64,000 nucleotides of DNA, taken from Manduca sexta. Taxonomy: Eukaryota > Arthropoda > Insecta > Lepidoptera > Sphingidae. Both the position numbers and the translations under genes were made by a program. The notes below the pieces were generated by a model, which did no database searches, was not told where the DNA came from, and saw only the letters and a program-made list of their open reading frames with translations. Positions 1-10,837 of this stretch are shown here, piece after piece; position 1 is the stretch's first letter, and every line of letters begins with the position of its first letter. Location of the stretch: the NCBI RefSeq assembly GCF_014839805.1, contig NC_051131.1, forward strand, positions 2,282,913-2,346,912. Reading direction: 5' to 3'.

Positions 1-581
1 CAAAATCGTGTATAGAACTCCTGCCTTTCTTCTTCGTGTAATCATCATGTATTTAGCTAGGGATCGGCTGGCAGGTTAGTTAGGTTGAGGCCTATATCGT
101 CCTCACCGGTGAGGATCGCGACGCTTTCTTATTATTATTTTATTAAATTACAGGTAAGTATATAATTATATCTTCACCTTTAGTTTAGTTTTTTATTTTT
201 ACTTCTAGCTCGAAATGTCTATTAATGTCCGTAATATAATAAGTAACTCTTAATTACAACAATAATTATTATCATGTATCTTAACCCGTCATAAGTGCAA
301 CTATGTTCACCAACGTGACTAATAAATTAATTTATTGTTGAAATTGTCTGAATTATGTTCTCAGCTCGCTGACGGCGGCGATGGACAGACGCAGTAACGG
401 TCCGTTAGCCGCGAGACACCGCGTTTACGATAACGTTGAGTTTACTGCCCGCCGGTGATTTACTGCGGAGCGCGCTTTGCATCTCATTCCACCACTACTT
501 AGTAAATTGTCAGACGTCTTGGATAGTTTTATGAGCGGCTTATACTATATACATACTGTTTTTTTATATATAAAGATTTCA
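1..581. other. Unassigned DNA with CpG-rich patch and short palindrome
   Basis: No open reading frame or RNA gene is recognisable. Bases 360-490 are clearly richer in G, C and CpG than the AT-rich surroundings, which could mark a promoter or an exon edge, but no splice or coding pattern supports a gene. A perfect 16-bp palindrome (TCCTCACCGGTGAGGA) lies at 100-115. Confidence 0.5.
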
Positions 582-978
582 ACTGGCTTGGTGGTTAGAT
601 ATAATATGTACGCGGTACGAGCACGACTTTGGCGCTGAGGTCTTTAGTTCGAATCCCTGGTAAAAGCAAAAATAAAGGTGACTGGGTTTGTCCATCCTAA
701 AAATTTCTAAGTTGCTGCTCGAAGTCAGGAAGTCGTGGTGTGATACCCCCATGCCTCGGAAAGCATGTAAAATCGTTGGTCCTGCCCCTGATCTTTCTCC
801 GATCATGTAGAAACGCTGTCTCACCAGTCTATGACAGTGAAGGAACAGAGAGTGCACCTGTGTATTGCGCACACACTTGTCTGCACTATAATGTCTCTTG
901 AGCACCTGGCTGTTCTCCGTTAAGATTTTAGCCGATTAGCCGCCGTGGCCGAAATTCGCTTAGGAGGAATTGATGTAT
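582..978 (+). mobile_element. tRNA-derived SINE, family C, near full length
   Basis: A Pol III style head is visible: an A-box-like stretch (TGGCTTGGTGGTTAGA) at 584-599 and a B-box-like GTTCGAATCCC near 648. About 310 bp of tRNA-unrelated body follow and end near GGCCGAAATTCGCTTAGGAGG. Two other copies lie in this window, a 3' fragment at 22262-22350 and a nearly complete copy at 55136-55486, both on the minus strand. The shared body and 3' end define the family. It has no coding capacity and would depend on a LINE for mobility. Confidence 0.75.
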
Positions 979-1976
979 AACAATTGCAAAAGTATACCTT
1001 AATACAAGTTTAGCATCATAGCCATCAATAACAAAAAAATTTTAGTAACATGTCCAGTCCTATAGTACTTTGATCCGACATACTCGAGGCTAATAATTGC
1101 CTGAATTTTAATCGACTAATACGATAAATACGATTGGGTTGCATTGACCTATACATCTTCTACTGTCATACTTATTTACCTACAATATCCTGTGGACAAA
1201 TATATGGGCGTGACGTCTACAAAAAATATTACGTTACATTATTATAATAAGATAATTCAGTTGCAAATATTCAAGTAATCTAACAGTGTGAGTAAACATT
1301 GGTTTTGCGTCTGTTTTCGCTCCTCATCCCCTAAGATACTGTAATTATAAGAAAACATCAACAAAACTTGGCAGCGACTTAAGCTTCCTAATTTCCAAAT
1401 TTAATTCAAAGGATGGAATAATCTTACGCGTAAATAAAAAAAGGAAATATCTGTCTGTGCTATATACCAGTTTCTTCTAAACATATTTAAATAATCGGAT
1501 CGGATCTTTATCAAAACGTACACGATACTCTAAATTAAAATGTCCATAGTTATATTAGTAATTTTAATTGTTTTTTAAAATAATAATTATAATTATTCTT
1601 ATACATTGTTTTGATGTCTCATAACTGTAACTTTGATTGCCTACGTGATAAATAAAGCATTTTATTTTATATTTATAGTTTTAACTTTATTCATCTGTCT
1701 GTTCGTTCGAAAATACTAATTGATAAAAAAACAATAGCATAGAAATATAGGACAACACTCTTTATTGCTTATATGAAGATAAAGAACTGTTGATCAAGTC
1801 CCGCAACGTTGCACGGACATGTGGGGAAACATGTCGCATGTCAGTTGTGGCCTTTCAACAAGGCTCTTGGGTCACATTTATTTTATAAATATCAATAATA
1901 CTAAAATCATTTGATATTGGATTAGAATTATCTAAATACAGACTACAACAATATTAAAATATCCAGCCTAAAAATC
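979..1976. other. Unassigned AT-rich DNA
   Basis: I see no gene, RNA or repeat here beyond simple A/T runs. Confidence 0.5.
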
Positions 1977-1991
1977 ATTGTTTACTGAAAT
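1977..1991. repeat. Left copy of 15-bp direct repeat flanking the PLE pair (candidate target-site duplication)
   Basis: ATTGTTTACTGAAAT occurs here and again at 5689-5703, on the outer edges of the two joined Penelope-like copies. The simplest reading is a target-site duplication made when the whole inverted pair was inserted. The inner boundary is slightly ambiguous because TGAAAT also resembles the element tail. Confidence 0.55.
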
Positions 1992-2047
1992 AAAACTAAA
2001 AACTATTTAAACGGATTTTATCACGGTTTTTTATATTATTATTTTCT

Positions 2048-2092
2048 CCCGACGTTTCGAAGACTTTGCAGCCTTCATGGTCACGGGGGGGA
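2048..2092 (-). ncRNA. Hammerhead-ribozyme-like segment in the PLE tail, copy A
   Basis: In element orientation the order is a C run, GUGACCAUGA, a six-pair stem AAGGCU/AGUCUU with a GCAA loop, CGAAAC, GUC and GGGAG. This matches the hammerhead plan (helix I GGG/CCC, core, helix II, GAAA, minimal helix III ACGU, GUC cleavage site), except that the CUGAUGA core appears altered, with three extra bases and the first C changed. Hammerhead motifs in PLEs are established. That this one derives from such a motif is inference, and activity is doubtful. Confidence 0.35.
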
Positions 2093-2252
2093 CTGAGGTG
2101 TTGTTCATCCGTAAAGTCAAAGTTACAATATCTACCTACATTTTTCAAATATACAACTTTTTAAAAATTTTATCTGTTGACGGTCCGATCTACGCAGAAT
2201 GAGCTCACAGTGTCTTGAGGTCTGGCAGCCGGTCTTTTGGGATCCGATTTAA

Positions 2253-4566
2253 TTAAATGTAGAACAGGATCCCAGGCTTGTGCAAGCTTCCAACCATCAT
2301 CCCTATTGAAATTTGGGTGTTTTTAATTTCAATAGCCTCGCGAATCATCCTAGGTAGGAATCGGTGTTCTTTGGCAAGGATTTGTGGCTTGTCTAATCGC
2401 AAATAATGATTGGAGCCTCCTTCAGAATGTTCAGCGACTGCAGACTTCGTAGAGCGTCGGTGTTTCACGTCAGCTATATGTTCTTTTACGCGAGTCCCTA
2501 TATTTCTTTTTGTTTGTCCTATATAAGAGAGGCCACAGTTGCAGTCTATCTTGTATACACCCGGTTCTTGCAGAGGTATATGGCACTTGACAGGTGGTAA
2601 AAATTGACTAATCTTCTTAGGGCGGCTTGAAATAGGTTTTTATTGAAGCACGCTTCAGGATGTAGCCAATCTTGTCGGTGACTCCTCTCACATATGGTAG
2701 TACAACCGGAACACGTTCAACTGTGGCTGGTTTCACTCGGTCTATGTGACGGCGGCGTGGAATTTGGAGCTTGTTGTCTCGCAGTACTTGCTTGACATGT
2801 TGTAGCTCAGCGGCCAGGTGTTTCTCATCACAGATTCCTCGTGCTCTCTGAAACAATGATTTGCCCACGGTAGCTAACTGTTTTGGATGGTGGTGAGATT
2901 CACCGTTCAGATATTTATCAGTATGGGTCTGTTTCCGATACACAGTATGACTTAAGGTCTGATCAGGATTACGAATGACTAAAACATCCAAGAAAGCAAG
3001 AGATTTGTTGTGTTCTAACTCCATAGTGAATTGGATTTTATTATTGATGGAGTTAAGGTGATTTAAAAATGCAGATACTTTGTCCGATGGTAAAATTGTG
3101 AAAGTATCATCTACGTACCGTTTGTAAAACCTTGGAGAGACCGGTGATGTTGTCAGGGCTGTCTCCTCGAAGTCCTCCATGAATATATCGGCGACTACCG
3201 GAGATACAGGGGAGCCCATCGCTACACCCTCTACTTGTACATAGAACTGATCATTCCACAACATATAGCCAGATGTAAAGCAGTGTTGGAGTAGTTCTGC
3301 ATATTCCACAGGTATGTTATTATCTACTAACTTCTTAGACACAATTTTGATGCAATCTTGTAATGGTAAGCTCGTGAAGAGAGACTGGACATCAAAACTG
3401 ACCATTGTTTCATTGTCAGCTAACTGTAGGTGTTTAATGTCGCTGACAAATTGGTATGAATCCTTCACAGATGCTCTAGTGTTTCCTCTGAGGGGTGAAA
3501 GCACTTTTGCTACGTGCTGAGCCAATCTGTAGGTTGGTGTGTCGATCTGACTCACAATGGGACGTAGTGGAGCATTTGACTTGTGTATTTTCGGCAGTCC
3601 ATACAGTTTAGGCGGTTTTGCACACGAAGGAACGAGTAAGTTTACGTCGAGATTTAATTTATCGGAGTAATTTTTATTAAAGTGCTAGTAGCCTTCAATA
3701 TCTTGTTAGTCGGGTCTGATTTGACTATTCTATACGTGCTTCCATCCGATAAAAGTTGTTCCATTTTATGATTGTAGTCTGACGTATCCATTACTACTGT
3801 CGCATTCCCTTTATCTGCACGGAGAATGGTAAGGTCTTTCCTTGATCGCAAGTTCTTCAAAGCGATGTATTGATGTTTCGGAAGATTTGGTTTCGGCATT
3901 TTCTTTTGACGCAAAATTGACGAAATGTCTTGGCGTATTGCCTCCGAATCTTCCTTTTTTATATTATTCATGAAAAGACTGTTCTCAACATTGCAAATAA
4001 TGTCTTCATACGGCATCCTTCGTGGTGTAACAGCAAAATTTAAGCCTTTGGATAAAACCTGAATTGTGTTTTCGTCCAATGTTTGTTTTGACAGATTTAT
4101 CACTGCGCGTTGTTCATGGTTGGCGCAGGAGTGTATGTTATCTATGGTCGCGCGCGTTCCATTCCTACACTCGGTGTTCTTAATATTTTTGGCATTTAAT
4201 TTTGATGTTAGTTTATTATATTTTATTATGTGTTTATTTTTGCATTCATTATATTTAGAAGTTTCGCGCTTATTTAAGATATCTATGCAATTTTTAAAAT
4301 CAAATGCTGATAACTCTGTCTTTAGTTCATTGGATAAAATCTCAACACAATTATTTATGTAATGAAGGTCGGATCGTGTTTCATGTATGGTAGCTCGTAA
4401 CAGTTTTATACTCGCCTGGTTTAGAATTTTAGCGCTCCCTCGTATGTTTTTCTTAGGTGATAGCTTTACACACGTAGGGATGAGATTGTGGTTACGACAT
4501 CTCTTCAAGAAATTCAATGATGTGCTGAATCTTGCGCGCTTGGTTTTCAAATTCTCCAACCGGCGT
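2253..4566 (-). pseudogene. PLE polyprotein of copy A (reverse transcriptase + GIY-YIG), frameshifted
   Basis: The protein would copy RNA into DNA and nick the target. The N-terminal part (about 4566 down to 3654) is lysine/arginine rich and includes the family motif ADKGNATVVMD. Reverse transcriptase motifs follow: LRPIVSQID, FDVQSLFTSLP (motif A), MGSPVSPVVADIF (motif B) and YVDDTF (motif C, bases 3100-3117). The end carries the GIY-YIG nuclease (GVYKIDCNC, then YIGQTKR). Compared with copies B and C there are at least three single-base indels: a deletion near 3668 that ends the first frame after LIKITPIN, an inserted C near 2618 that creates a stop after YFKPP, and a lost A near 2318 that garbles the C terminus. 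The longest open pieces are 3654-4559, 2617-3653 and 2253-2600. Copy A is therefore not expected to make active protein, though the lesions are few and look recent. Confidence 0.88.
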
Positions 4567-4613
4567 ATTTTTTAAATCACCTTAACTCCATCAATAATAA
4601 AATCCAATTCACT

Positions 4614-5468
4614 ATGGAGTTAGAACACAACAAATCTCTTGCTTTCTTGGATGTTTTAGTCATTCGTAATCCTGATCAGACCTTAAGTCATACTGTGTAT
4701 CGGAAACAGACCCATACTGATAAATATCTGAACGGTGAATCTCACCACCATCCAAAACAGTTAGCTACCGTGGGCAAATCATTGTTTCAGAGAGCACGAG
4801 GAATCTGTGATGAGAAACACCTGGCCGCTGAGCTACAACATGTCAAGCAAGTACTGCGAGACAACAAGCTCCAAATTCCACGCCGCCGTCACAGAGACCG
4901 AGTGAAACCAGCCACAGTTGAACGTGTTCCGGTTGTACTACCATATGTGAGAGGAGTCACCGACAAGATTGGCTACATCCTGAAGCGTGCTTCAATAAAA
5001 ACCTATTTCAAGCCGCCTAAGAAGATTAGTCAATTTTTACCACCTGTCAAGTGCCATATACCTCTGCAAGAACCGGGTGTATACAAGATAGACTGCAACT
5101 GTGGCCTCTCTTATATAGGACAAACAAAAAGAAATATAGGGACCCGCGTAAAAGAACATATAGCTGACGTGAAACACCGACGCTCTACGAAGTCTGCATT
5201 CGCTGAACATTCTGAAGGAGGCTCCAATCATTATTTGCGATTAGACAAGCCCCAAATCCTTGCCAAAGAACACCGATTCCTACCTAGGATGATTCGCGAG
5301 GCTATTGAAATTAAAAAACACCCAAATTTCAATAGGGAAGATGGTTGGAAGCTTGCACAAGCCTGGGATCCTGTTCTACATTTAATTAAATCGGATCCCA
5401 AAAGACCGGCTGCCAGACCTCAAGACACTGTGAGCTCATTCTGCGTAGATCGGACCGTCAACAGATAA
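4614..5468 (+). CDS. C-terminal PLE protein fragment with intact GIY-YIG endonuclease domain
   Basis: This is an uninterrupted frame of 284 codons that also stays open upstream to the junction at 4567. The start chosen is simply the first ATG (MELEHNKSL), an internal methionine of the parent protein. Residues 1-130 cover the region after the reverse transcriptase fingers/palm. GVY at residue 155 and YIG at residue 167 form the GIY-YIG core, with paired cysteines (CNC) between them and the basic stretch KRNIGTRVKEH after it. The C terminus ends DTVSSFCVDRTVNR. The frame has no reverse transcriptase catalytic motifs and no visible promoter, so it is a truncated element gene rather than a host gene. 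It gives the best local reference for reading the lesions in copies A and C. Confidence 0.75.
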   Translation: MELEHNKSLAFLDVLVIRNPDQTLSHTVYRKQTHTDKYLNGESHHHPKQLATVGKSLFQRARGICDEKHLAAELQHVKQVLRDNKLQIPRRRHRDRVKPATVERVPVVLPYVRGVTDKIGYILKRASIKTYFKPPKKISQFLPPVKCHIPLQEPGVYKIDCNCGLSYIGQTKRNIGTRVKEHIADVKHRRSTKSAFAEHSEGGSNHYLRLDKPQILAKEHRFLPRMIREAIEIKKHPNFNREDGWKLAQAWDPVLHLIKSDPKRPAARPQDTVSSFCVDRTVNR

Positions 5469-5548
5469 ATTTTTTTAAAAAAGTTGTATATTTGAAAAAT
5501 GTAGGTAGATATTGTAACTTTGACTTTACGGATGAACAACACCTCAGT

Positions 5549-5593
5549 CCCCCCCGTGACCATGAAGGCTGCAAAGTCTTCGAAACGTCGGGA
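5549..5593 (+). ncRNA. Hammerhead-ribozyme-like segment in the PLE tail, copy B
   Basis: The arrangement is the same as in copy A: C run, GUGACCAUGA, stem AAGGCU/AGUCUU, CGAAAC, GUC, GGGAG. The sequence is identical over the paired parts. It lies about 80 bases after the stop codon. Confidence 0.35.
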
Positions 5594-5688
5594 GAAAATA
5601 ATAATATAAAAAACCGCGATAAAATCCGTTTAAATAGTTTTTAGTTTTATTTCAATGTCTAACATTCGCGTAAACATAAGAAATCATT

Positions 5689-5703
5689 ATTGTTTACTGA
5701 AAT
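5689..5703. repeat. Right copy of 15-bp direct repeat flanking the PLE pair
   Basis: This is identical to 1977-1991. It follows directly on the shared 3' end of copy B. Confidence 0.55.
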
Positions 5704-8057
5704 TATTAAATTATTAGTTTAAACTTAGTTTCTTTTGCAATAATAACATTGCGAATTAACGAATTCGAATTCCTCGAATTCCTGATGAACGCATCAGGAA
5801 AACAATTAACAATAAACAATTGTTTAACTATGTAAACAGTTGTTTAGTATCCTAGTACAATTTCACAACCGAATTGTTATTTATTCGGAGATAATTGTGT
5901 GCTTTGTTACAAAGGGTATTAAGCCTTCGAGTGTTCGGTTCAGTAAATTCAAAAGAGTTGATAATCGGATGTTATTTTACCGACAACTAATAAATAGATG
6001 TTATAATTAATTCTTCTCACCAGTGGCGAAAGGTAAAATGTTCCAAAAAGGAACCCGATACAACATATTGGTACTAATATGCATGACGGAGGTCTCCGCA
6101 TCGTTTGTATGATTATGATTAGATTCTTCATAAATTCCATATAAAGGGAAGCCGACAGGAATCGGGTTTTTTGAACCCTTCGCTATTACTTCTCACTAAA
6201 ATATAAGAAAGCGTTAACAAGAGAGAACGTTGTTTAATTTTCTAGGTTAGTTTTCGAATCGGCCAGTAATTTGCGTATCACAAACATTTTTCAATTTTAT
6301 GATTATTATGAAAATCATGTAAAGAATAACTTTTGGATTATACGGGGGATTATACGTAGTAATTAAATTGGATCTCTTGTTTTTTGATCAATTAATATTC
6401 CTGTTGTTATATAAATCGTCCCTGAGTTACAGTTACAACGAAAAATGAAATCACAAATTACTATCTATACACATAATAAACAGCAGAAGTCGGTAGGTCT
6501 GTATTTACAATTCAATTTTGAAGGAAGCGTAATAATTTTATAACCAAAACGTATGGCGTCTGTCTGTATAGAAGAATCGTCAGTTACATCCGCTCCGCTC
6601 GTAGCATCGTCTACGAAAACTATGCGCGCTACGAACCTTTGAGTCGTGAACGTCATAATAATATTATAATCATTAATTGGGGGCCTTATTCTATACGATA
6701 GTGTAAACTCATAACACGGCCGGGTTATGCTGCCTTTGTGAAATTAACCTGGAATGGTATTCTTTACGTCAATTTCTATTGTGTTAAACGTGACGCGGTG
6801 CGTTTGGTTACGCGCTTGCTACGCACTCTCAAAATAACGTGTGGCATAAAGAAACGGTCCCAGCATGAAGTTTTATTACGAAAATATGTATAAACTATTA
6901 CATATTAATAAGAATTGTATAAGTAGTGTACAAATTCGTTGATTATTTTAACCTTATCCCACCCGCTACTTTCCTTATCAGGACCACGTGTTCAGATGTG
7001 TGAAATCACAGTTACGTAGTCTCATCCATCTCGACTCGAACTATAAGGTGCAGTTACTCATATTTTTGCATTGCCATTAAGATGTGAAACAGTTTGCCAG
7101 CATACATGTTCCCTCCTTCTTAGAGGTCGGAGTCCTTCAAGCAAAGCGAGAAGAAGCAATTAAGCAGGGCGGCTTAGCTGTGCCGACCGTCCAGGGATGT
7201 TTATTTCTTGGCGGTCAACATATTGTATTTATCCCTTCTCTTATCTTCGGGTGCTGTGACACCACTTTGCCGTGCTTTTACTAAAAAAAGCCACACGGGT
7301 ATTAATATTATTAGATTTACGCTCTATTTTGAATTTACTTAACTTACTTACTTACTCAATTACGTTGTTATATCGTAGTTATAACGTCGTATTGTCTTAG
7401 GAAACCAACACACAAAAATCAATGTTGATTGTTGGTCTATGTGTCATTTATTGTCTTAAAGGTTGCAAAAATAAACCGTAAAGCAAATCCTTAAGAAGTA
7501 GGATAAGGGTTAAAACTTAGAAGACGACAAATGTATACACTCATAATAGGATGAAATTGTCCTTCCAAAGATCAGATCTAGTGTAGTCACTGATATAAAG
7601 AGAGGAGCAAAAACTTGTTATAAAAACAAACTTTAACTTCGTCTAATTAGCCTATTCTCTAGCTCGGGGTAGCGTTACCGTCCGTGACACACATTGGCAA
7701 TATTTCTCAAGCTAATTGCTAGCCACGTGTTTTTATAAAAAGTTTTAATTGCTCAGCAAGATTGCATTTATTATGAAACAGACTCTGCATTTACTGTTGT
7801 TTTAGACGCTTCTTTTGTTACGTAATGACTGCAGCACTAATAACTATGTTACAGTAATCTGATCATGTTGAGTTAGCTTGCGAGCATCCGTGGTGGCCAT
7901 TTATACAATTCTAATATAACTTTGCTAGCAGTTACGACAGTGTACACGAATAAAAACAATTATATAGAAATAAAGGTACATACTCTTCCTAAATTTGAAA
8001 GTATTTTCAGAAATTCAAGTAATATATTGCATATTATAAATGTTAATATTTGTGAAA
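5704..8057. other. Unassigned AT-rich DNA with two small LINE-tail fragments
   Basis: This is mostly unique sequence. Bases 6142-6168 (AAGGGAAGCCGACAGGAATC and following) match a segment at 26763-26789 and resemble the end region of common lepidopteran LINEs. Bases 7240-7292 end with a phrase like ACTTTGCCGTGC followed by an A run, typical of another LINE 3' end. A short ACTT microsatellite lies at 7336-7356. No gene is seen. Confidence 0.5.
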
Positions 8058-8212
8058 ATTGATGTTTGTTAGAAGGAAACGCAGTAACCGCTGAACAGAA
8101 TGAATTAGGATGAAATTTGGCACACGGATAGTATATGTCCTGGATTAACATATAGGTTACATATCTCTTTCATATCTCAGTAATTGTTCCCGTGGGAAAT
8201 ATTTAAATATTT
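8058..8212 (+). repeat. Decayed interspersed repeat (Helitron-associated type)
   Basis: The phrases GCTGAACAGAATG, GATGAAATTTGGCACA and GTTCCCGTGGGAAAT follow the layout of widespread lepidopteran repeats. They also resemble the 3' third of the Helitron at 53740-54824 (GATGAAATTTAGTATGGAGA). The terminal CTAG hairpin is missing. Confidence 0.5.
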
Positions 8213-9687
8213 AATCTTATGCTTAAATATCATAATCTATCACTTTTTGTACTGCCACCTGGCACTCTACTTGGCAGCAATGATGTACATAGCTGTAGTC
8301 TAATATCAAATGGCCTTGTGTACAAGACTAGTCTAAATATCAATAGCCATGAAGCTTATACGTATTTATATTCGACAAGCGAACTGATAACAATGGTTTT
8401 GAGACGATACAAGCGTAAACAAGCCGCGGGGTATTGTGTTTACTTCGTATACTATTTTAGGATATAACATTATTCTATAGTCTAGATATTAGGTACGAAT
8501 TCGTTATTATTAGTCAATATAATGATAAAGAAAAAATATACCTTGCAACTTTAGAGTTTTATATAAGAATTTCGTAGGTATGTTTACTCAACCATTAGGT
8601 ATGCGTCGCGCACAACACACCTTTGATCAGTGGAATAATAAAGGTGAATGATTTCGTTACGAACATTTTGAAGTAACTTTATAAAAGTCTTTAAGTTAGG
8701 CGAGTCGCCGCCCCGATTTCGACCTTTATTCCATAAATATGGCGTCGTTCCGCACCTTATTAAAAATCATGAACGAGTGCACTCGACGGTGGCAACTTTT
8801 TTCATTTGTAAACTCGGTAAGAAGTTTTTAGTTGCCGCAACTCGTTTACCTTCGCGTTGCTTTTTTTCGATTATGAACGTAAGCACGCCATTGCAGGGTT
8901 ACACGAGCTAGGTGCAGTTTTATTTAATATGGAAATTAAGACTCGATATATAAAGATCTTGCTTATGATCGGAAGTATTATGCTTATTCCATAACAGGTA
9001 CAAAACCATTTAGAACTTTAAATTACGCTTTAGTGCCACTAACTAGGTCCATTTGCCGTCATTTCTTATACATTCAATGTCAAAATATACGGTCTATTAA
9101 TATTGCACCATATTGTGAAATCGCAGATATCCTGGCTTCTCAGACGCTCAATCAATCTTAACATTCATTTAAAATATTTCTTCCCTCACAAATTCTCTAA
9201 AGCTTAATCTTATTGAATCTATTTCGACACATTTAATTAAAAATGTATATAACACGAAGGAGTTATTCATCTTGAAACGTTAGCACATTTCCCTTTGTAT
9301 GGAACTCATGACTGTTAAACTGTAAAGCTCATAAAACAAATATTTTTACGAAGTTTAATTTACGTTTACTCTTTCGTTGTATTCACTGTACATGAATACT
9401 TGAGAAAATTTACACAACTTAATAACTTTTCTAAACTTTTACATTCAAATAACAAACGAAAATAACACCGTAAGAACAAAGCCAAATTTGAAATAAACTT
9501 TAAAAATATATGTTTAGTATTCTAGTTAGAATACAAAAGGCAACATACTGTTATCTAAGTCTTATTTAAATAGGTTATAAAATATTAAGTTCTTCTTTTT
9601 ATTCTTCTGTCTGCTGATTGCAAATACTCAGTATTGGTTCTAACTTCTGAATACAGAGTCGCAAAATAAATGTGTGTTTTGTCAATC
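8213..9687. other. Unassigned AT-rich DNA
   Basis: No gene or RNA is recognisable. The open frame at 8219-8467 has no domain, splice context or codon pattern that I can support. Confidence 0.5.
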
Positions 9688-9992
9688 ATATAATATTATA
9701 TTAAATACTGTCCCACTGCTGGACATGGGCCTCTTCTACTACTGAGAGGGATTATGCCACTACGATGGACTAATGCGGATTGTTAGACTTCACACACCCT
9801 CAAAATTCTTATAGAGAACTTCTTAGGTATGCAGATTTCCTCACGATGATTTCCTTCACCGTTAAAGCAAGCGATAATTCAAAAAGAATACATACATAAT
9901 TTAAAAAAAGTTAGAGATTTGTGCCTTTCGGATTTGAACCTGCGGACATTCGTCTCGGCAGTCCGTAATCCATTCAACTAGGCTATCGCTGC
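9688..9992 (-). mobile_element. tRNA-derived SINE, family A, near full length
   Basis: In element orientation the head reads GCAGCGATAGCCTAGTTGAA (A box) with GGTTCAAATCC (B box) about 45 bases later. The body contains the family motif CATCGTGAGGAAATCTGC and the end is TA/ATT rich. It is about as long as the complete copy at 53892-54214. The tail has lost part of the CAGGGCTGATATTATT terminus. Confidence 0.75.
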
Positions 9993-10837
9993 TTCAATTG
10001 TTAATCATAACCCGGTATTACTACAGCAAATAATATTCTACTACAATGTACTTTTTATAAGCGTGTCAACCCTGTACGTCGGCTTACACAATACGTTAAC
10101 AAAATTATCCGTTTACCAGTCGTGTTCTCGAGGGAAATAAACGCCTTTAGGACCGATTATTAATTTGATGATTATTAAAAAATGTTTGCTGCCAGTTTAC
10201 ATTGTTTTTAAATGAGCCCGTGTATGTATAATTTCATTCTTAATCACCATATAAGCAGTGTATTATATGTTGGTTAATATTTAGAATTTTATTAAGTGCC
10301 TAGTAATTAAATTTCTTTAATACAGTCGAATCTTTTTTAAACTTAGATAGCGTGGATCGGAATTCACTTTTCATAGTGTAAATGTTTCCCTGCATCGATA
10401 GTGTCTGTGTGCCTACTGGGTACTAAAAATATATTTTATAAACTTTTTCTTGTCGTTTAGACTACGCCATCTAACTTTATACTTTTTAATTCTATGCTGA
10501 AGTTTACTCAAGGATGCCAGATATCCAGCCAGTCGTAAAATAAGTCAAGAGTTTGCTAGCATAACAGAAAAATTGTTTTAATCTCAAGAAAAGTTTCTGA
10601 ATAAGGCGCAATTCTCGGGTAATGGTGCAACTTCTTGTAACAGTTGTTTGTGTATATTCGCTTAGTTCTTACTGTTTATTAATAAAATAATAGCCCTTCA
10701 TGAATAAATATGGTTGCATTTAATAGCGAAGAGTCATGAATAGACAATGAAATAGATTTGAAAATAACGCCATCTATTGTAAATCGGGCGTAACTTTGAG
10801 TACACAAACATAGATTATGGGACATGATAAACCTAAG
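9993..10837. other. Unassigned AT-rich DNA
   Basis: I see no gene, RNA or repeat that can be supported. Confidence 0.5.

Larger units (their letters stand above)
1992..4566 (-). mobile_element. Penelope-like retroelement, copy A
   Basis: This is a nearly full-length Penelope-like element (PLE) on the minus strand. Its 3' untranslated tail lies at 1992-2230, then the GIY-YIG nuclease region, the reverse transcriptase and the N-terminal region run up to the junction with copy B near 4566. The bases 1992-3070 are repeated in inverse orientation at 4567-5645 with very few differences. The 3' tail lacks about 45 bp that copies B and C both carry, so copy A is slightly shortened at that end. The N terminus also appears cut by the junction. 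Confidence 0.9.
4567..5690 (+). mobile_element. Penelope-like retroelement, copy B, 5'-truncated, head to head with copy A
   Basis: Copy B begins abruptly inside the reverse transcriptase, at the codons for FLNHLNSIN just after motif C, and runs through the GIY-YIG domain and the complete 3' tail. It is almost identical to bases 1992-3070 of copy A in inverse orientation. The joint at 4566-4573 shows a short shared T/A run. The tail to 5690 (ending AAATCATTAT) is also present at the end of copy C, which fixes the element's 3' end. 5' truncation with an inverted neighbour is a known habit of PLE insertions. Confidence 0.9.

Noticed and set aside
582..700. tRNA gene at the head of the first SINE
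   Set aside because: A and B boxes are present, but the acceptor and anticodon stems do not close and a long SINE body follows.
2253..5690. CRISPR or bacterial mobile element reading of the repeated blocks
   Set aside because: The repeats encode a eukaryotic Penelope-type reverse transcriptase and GIY-YIG nuclease, and the window has insect SINEs, Helitrons and a eukaryotic tRNA gene.
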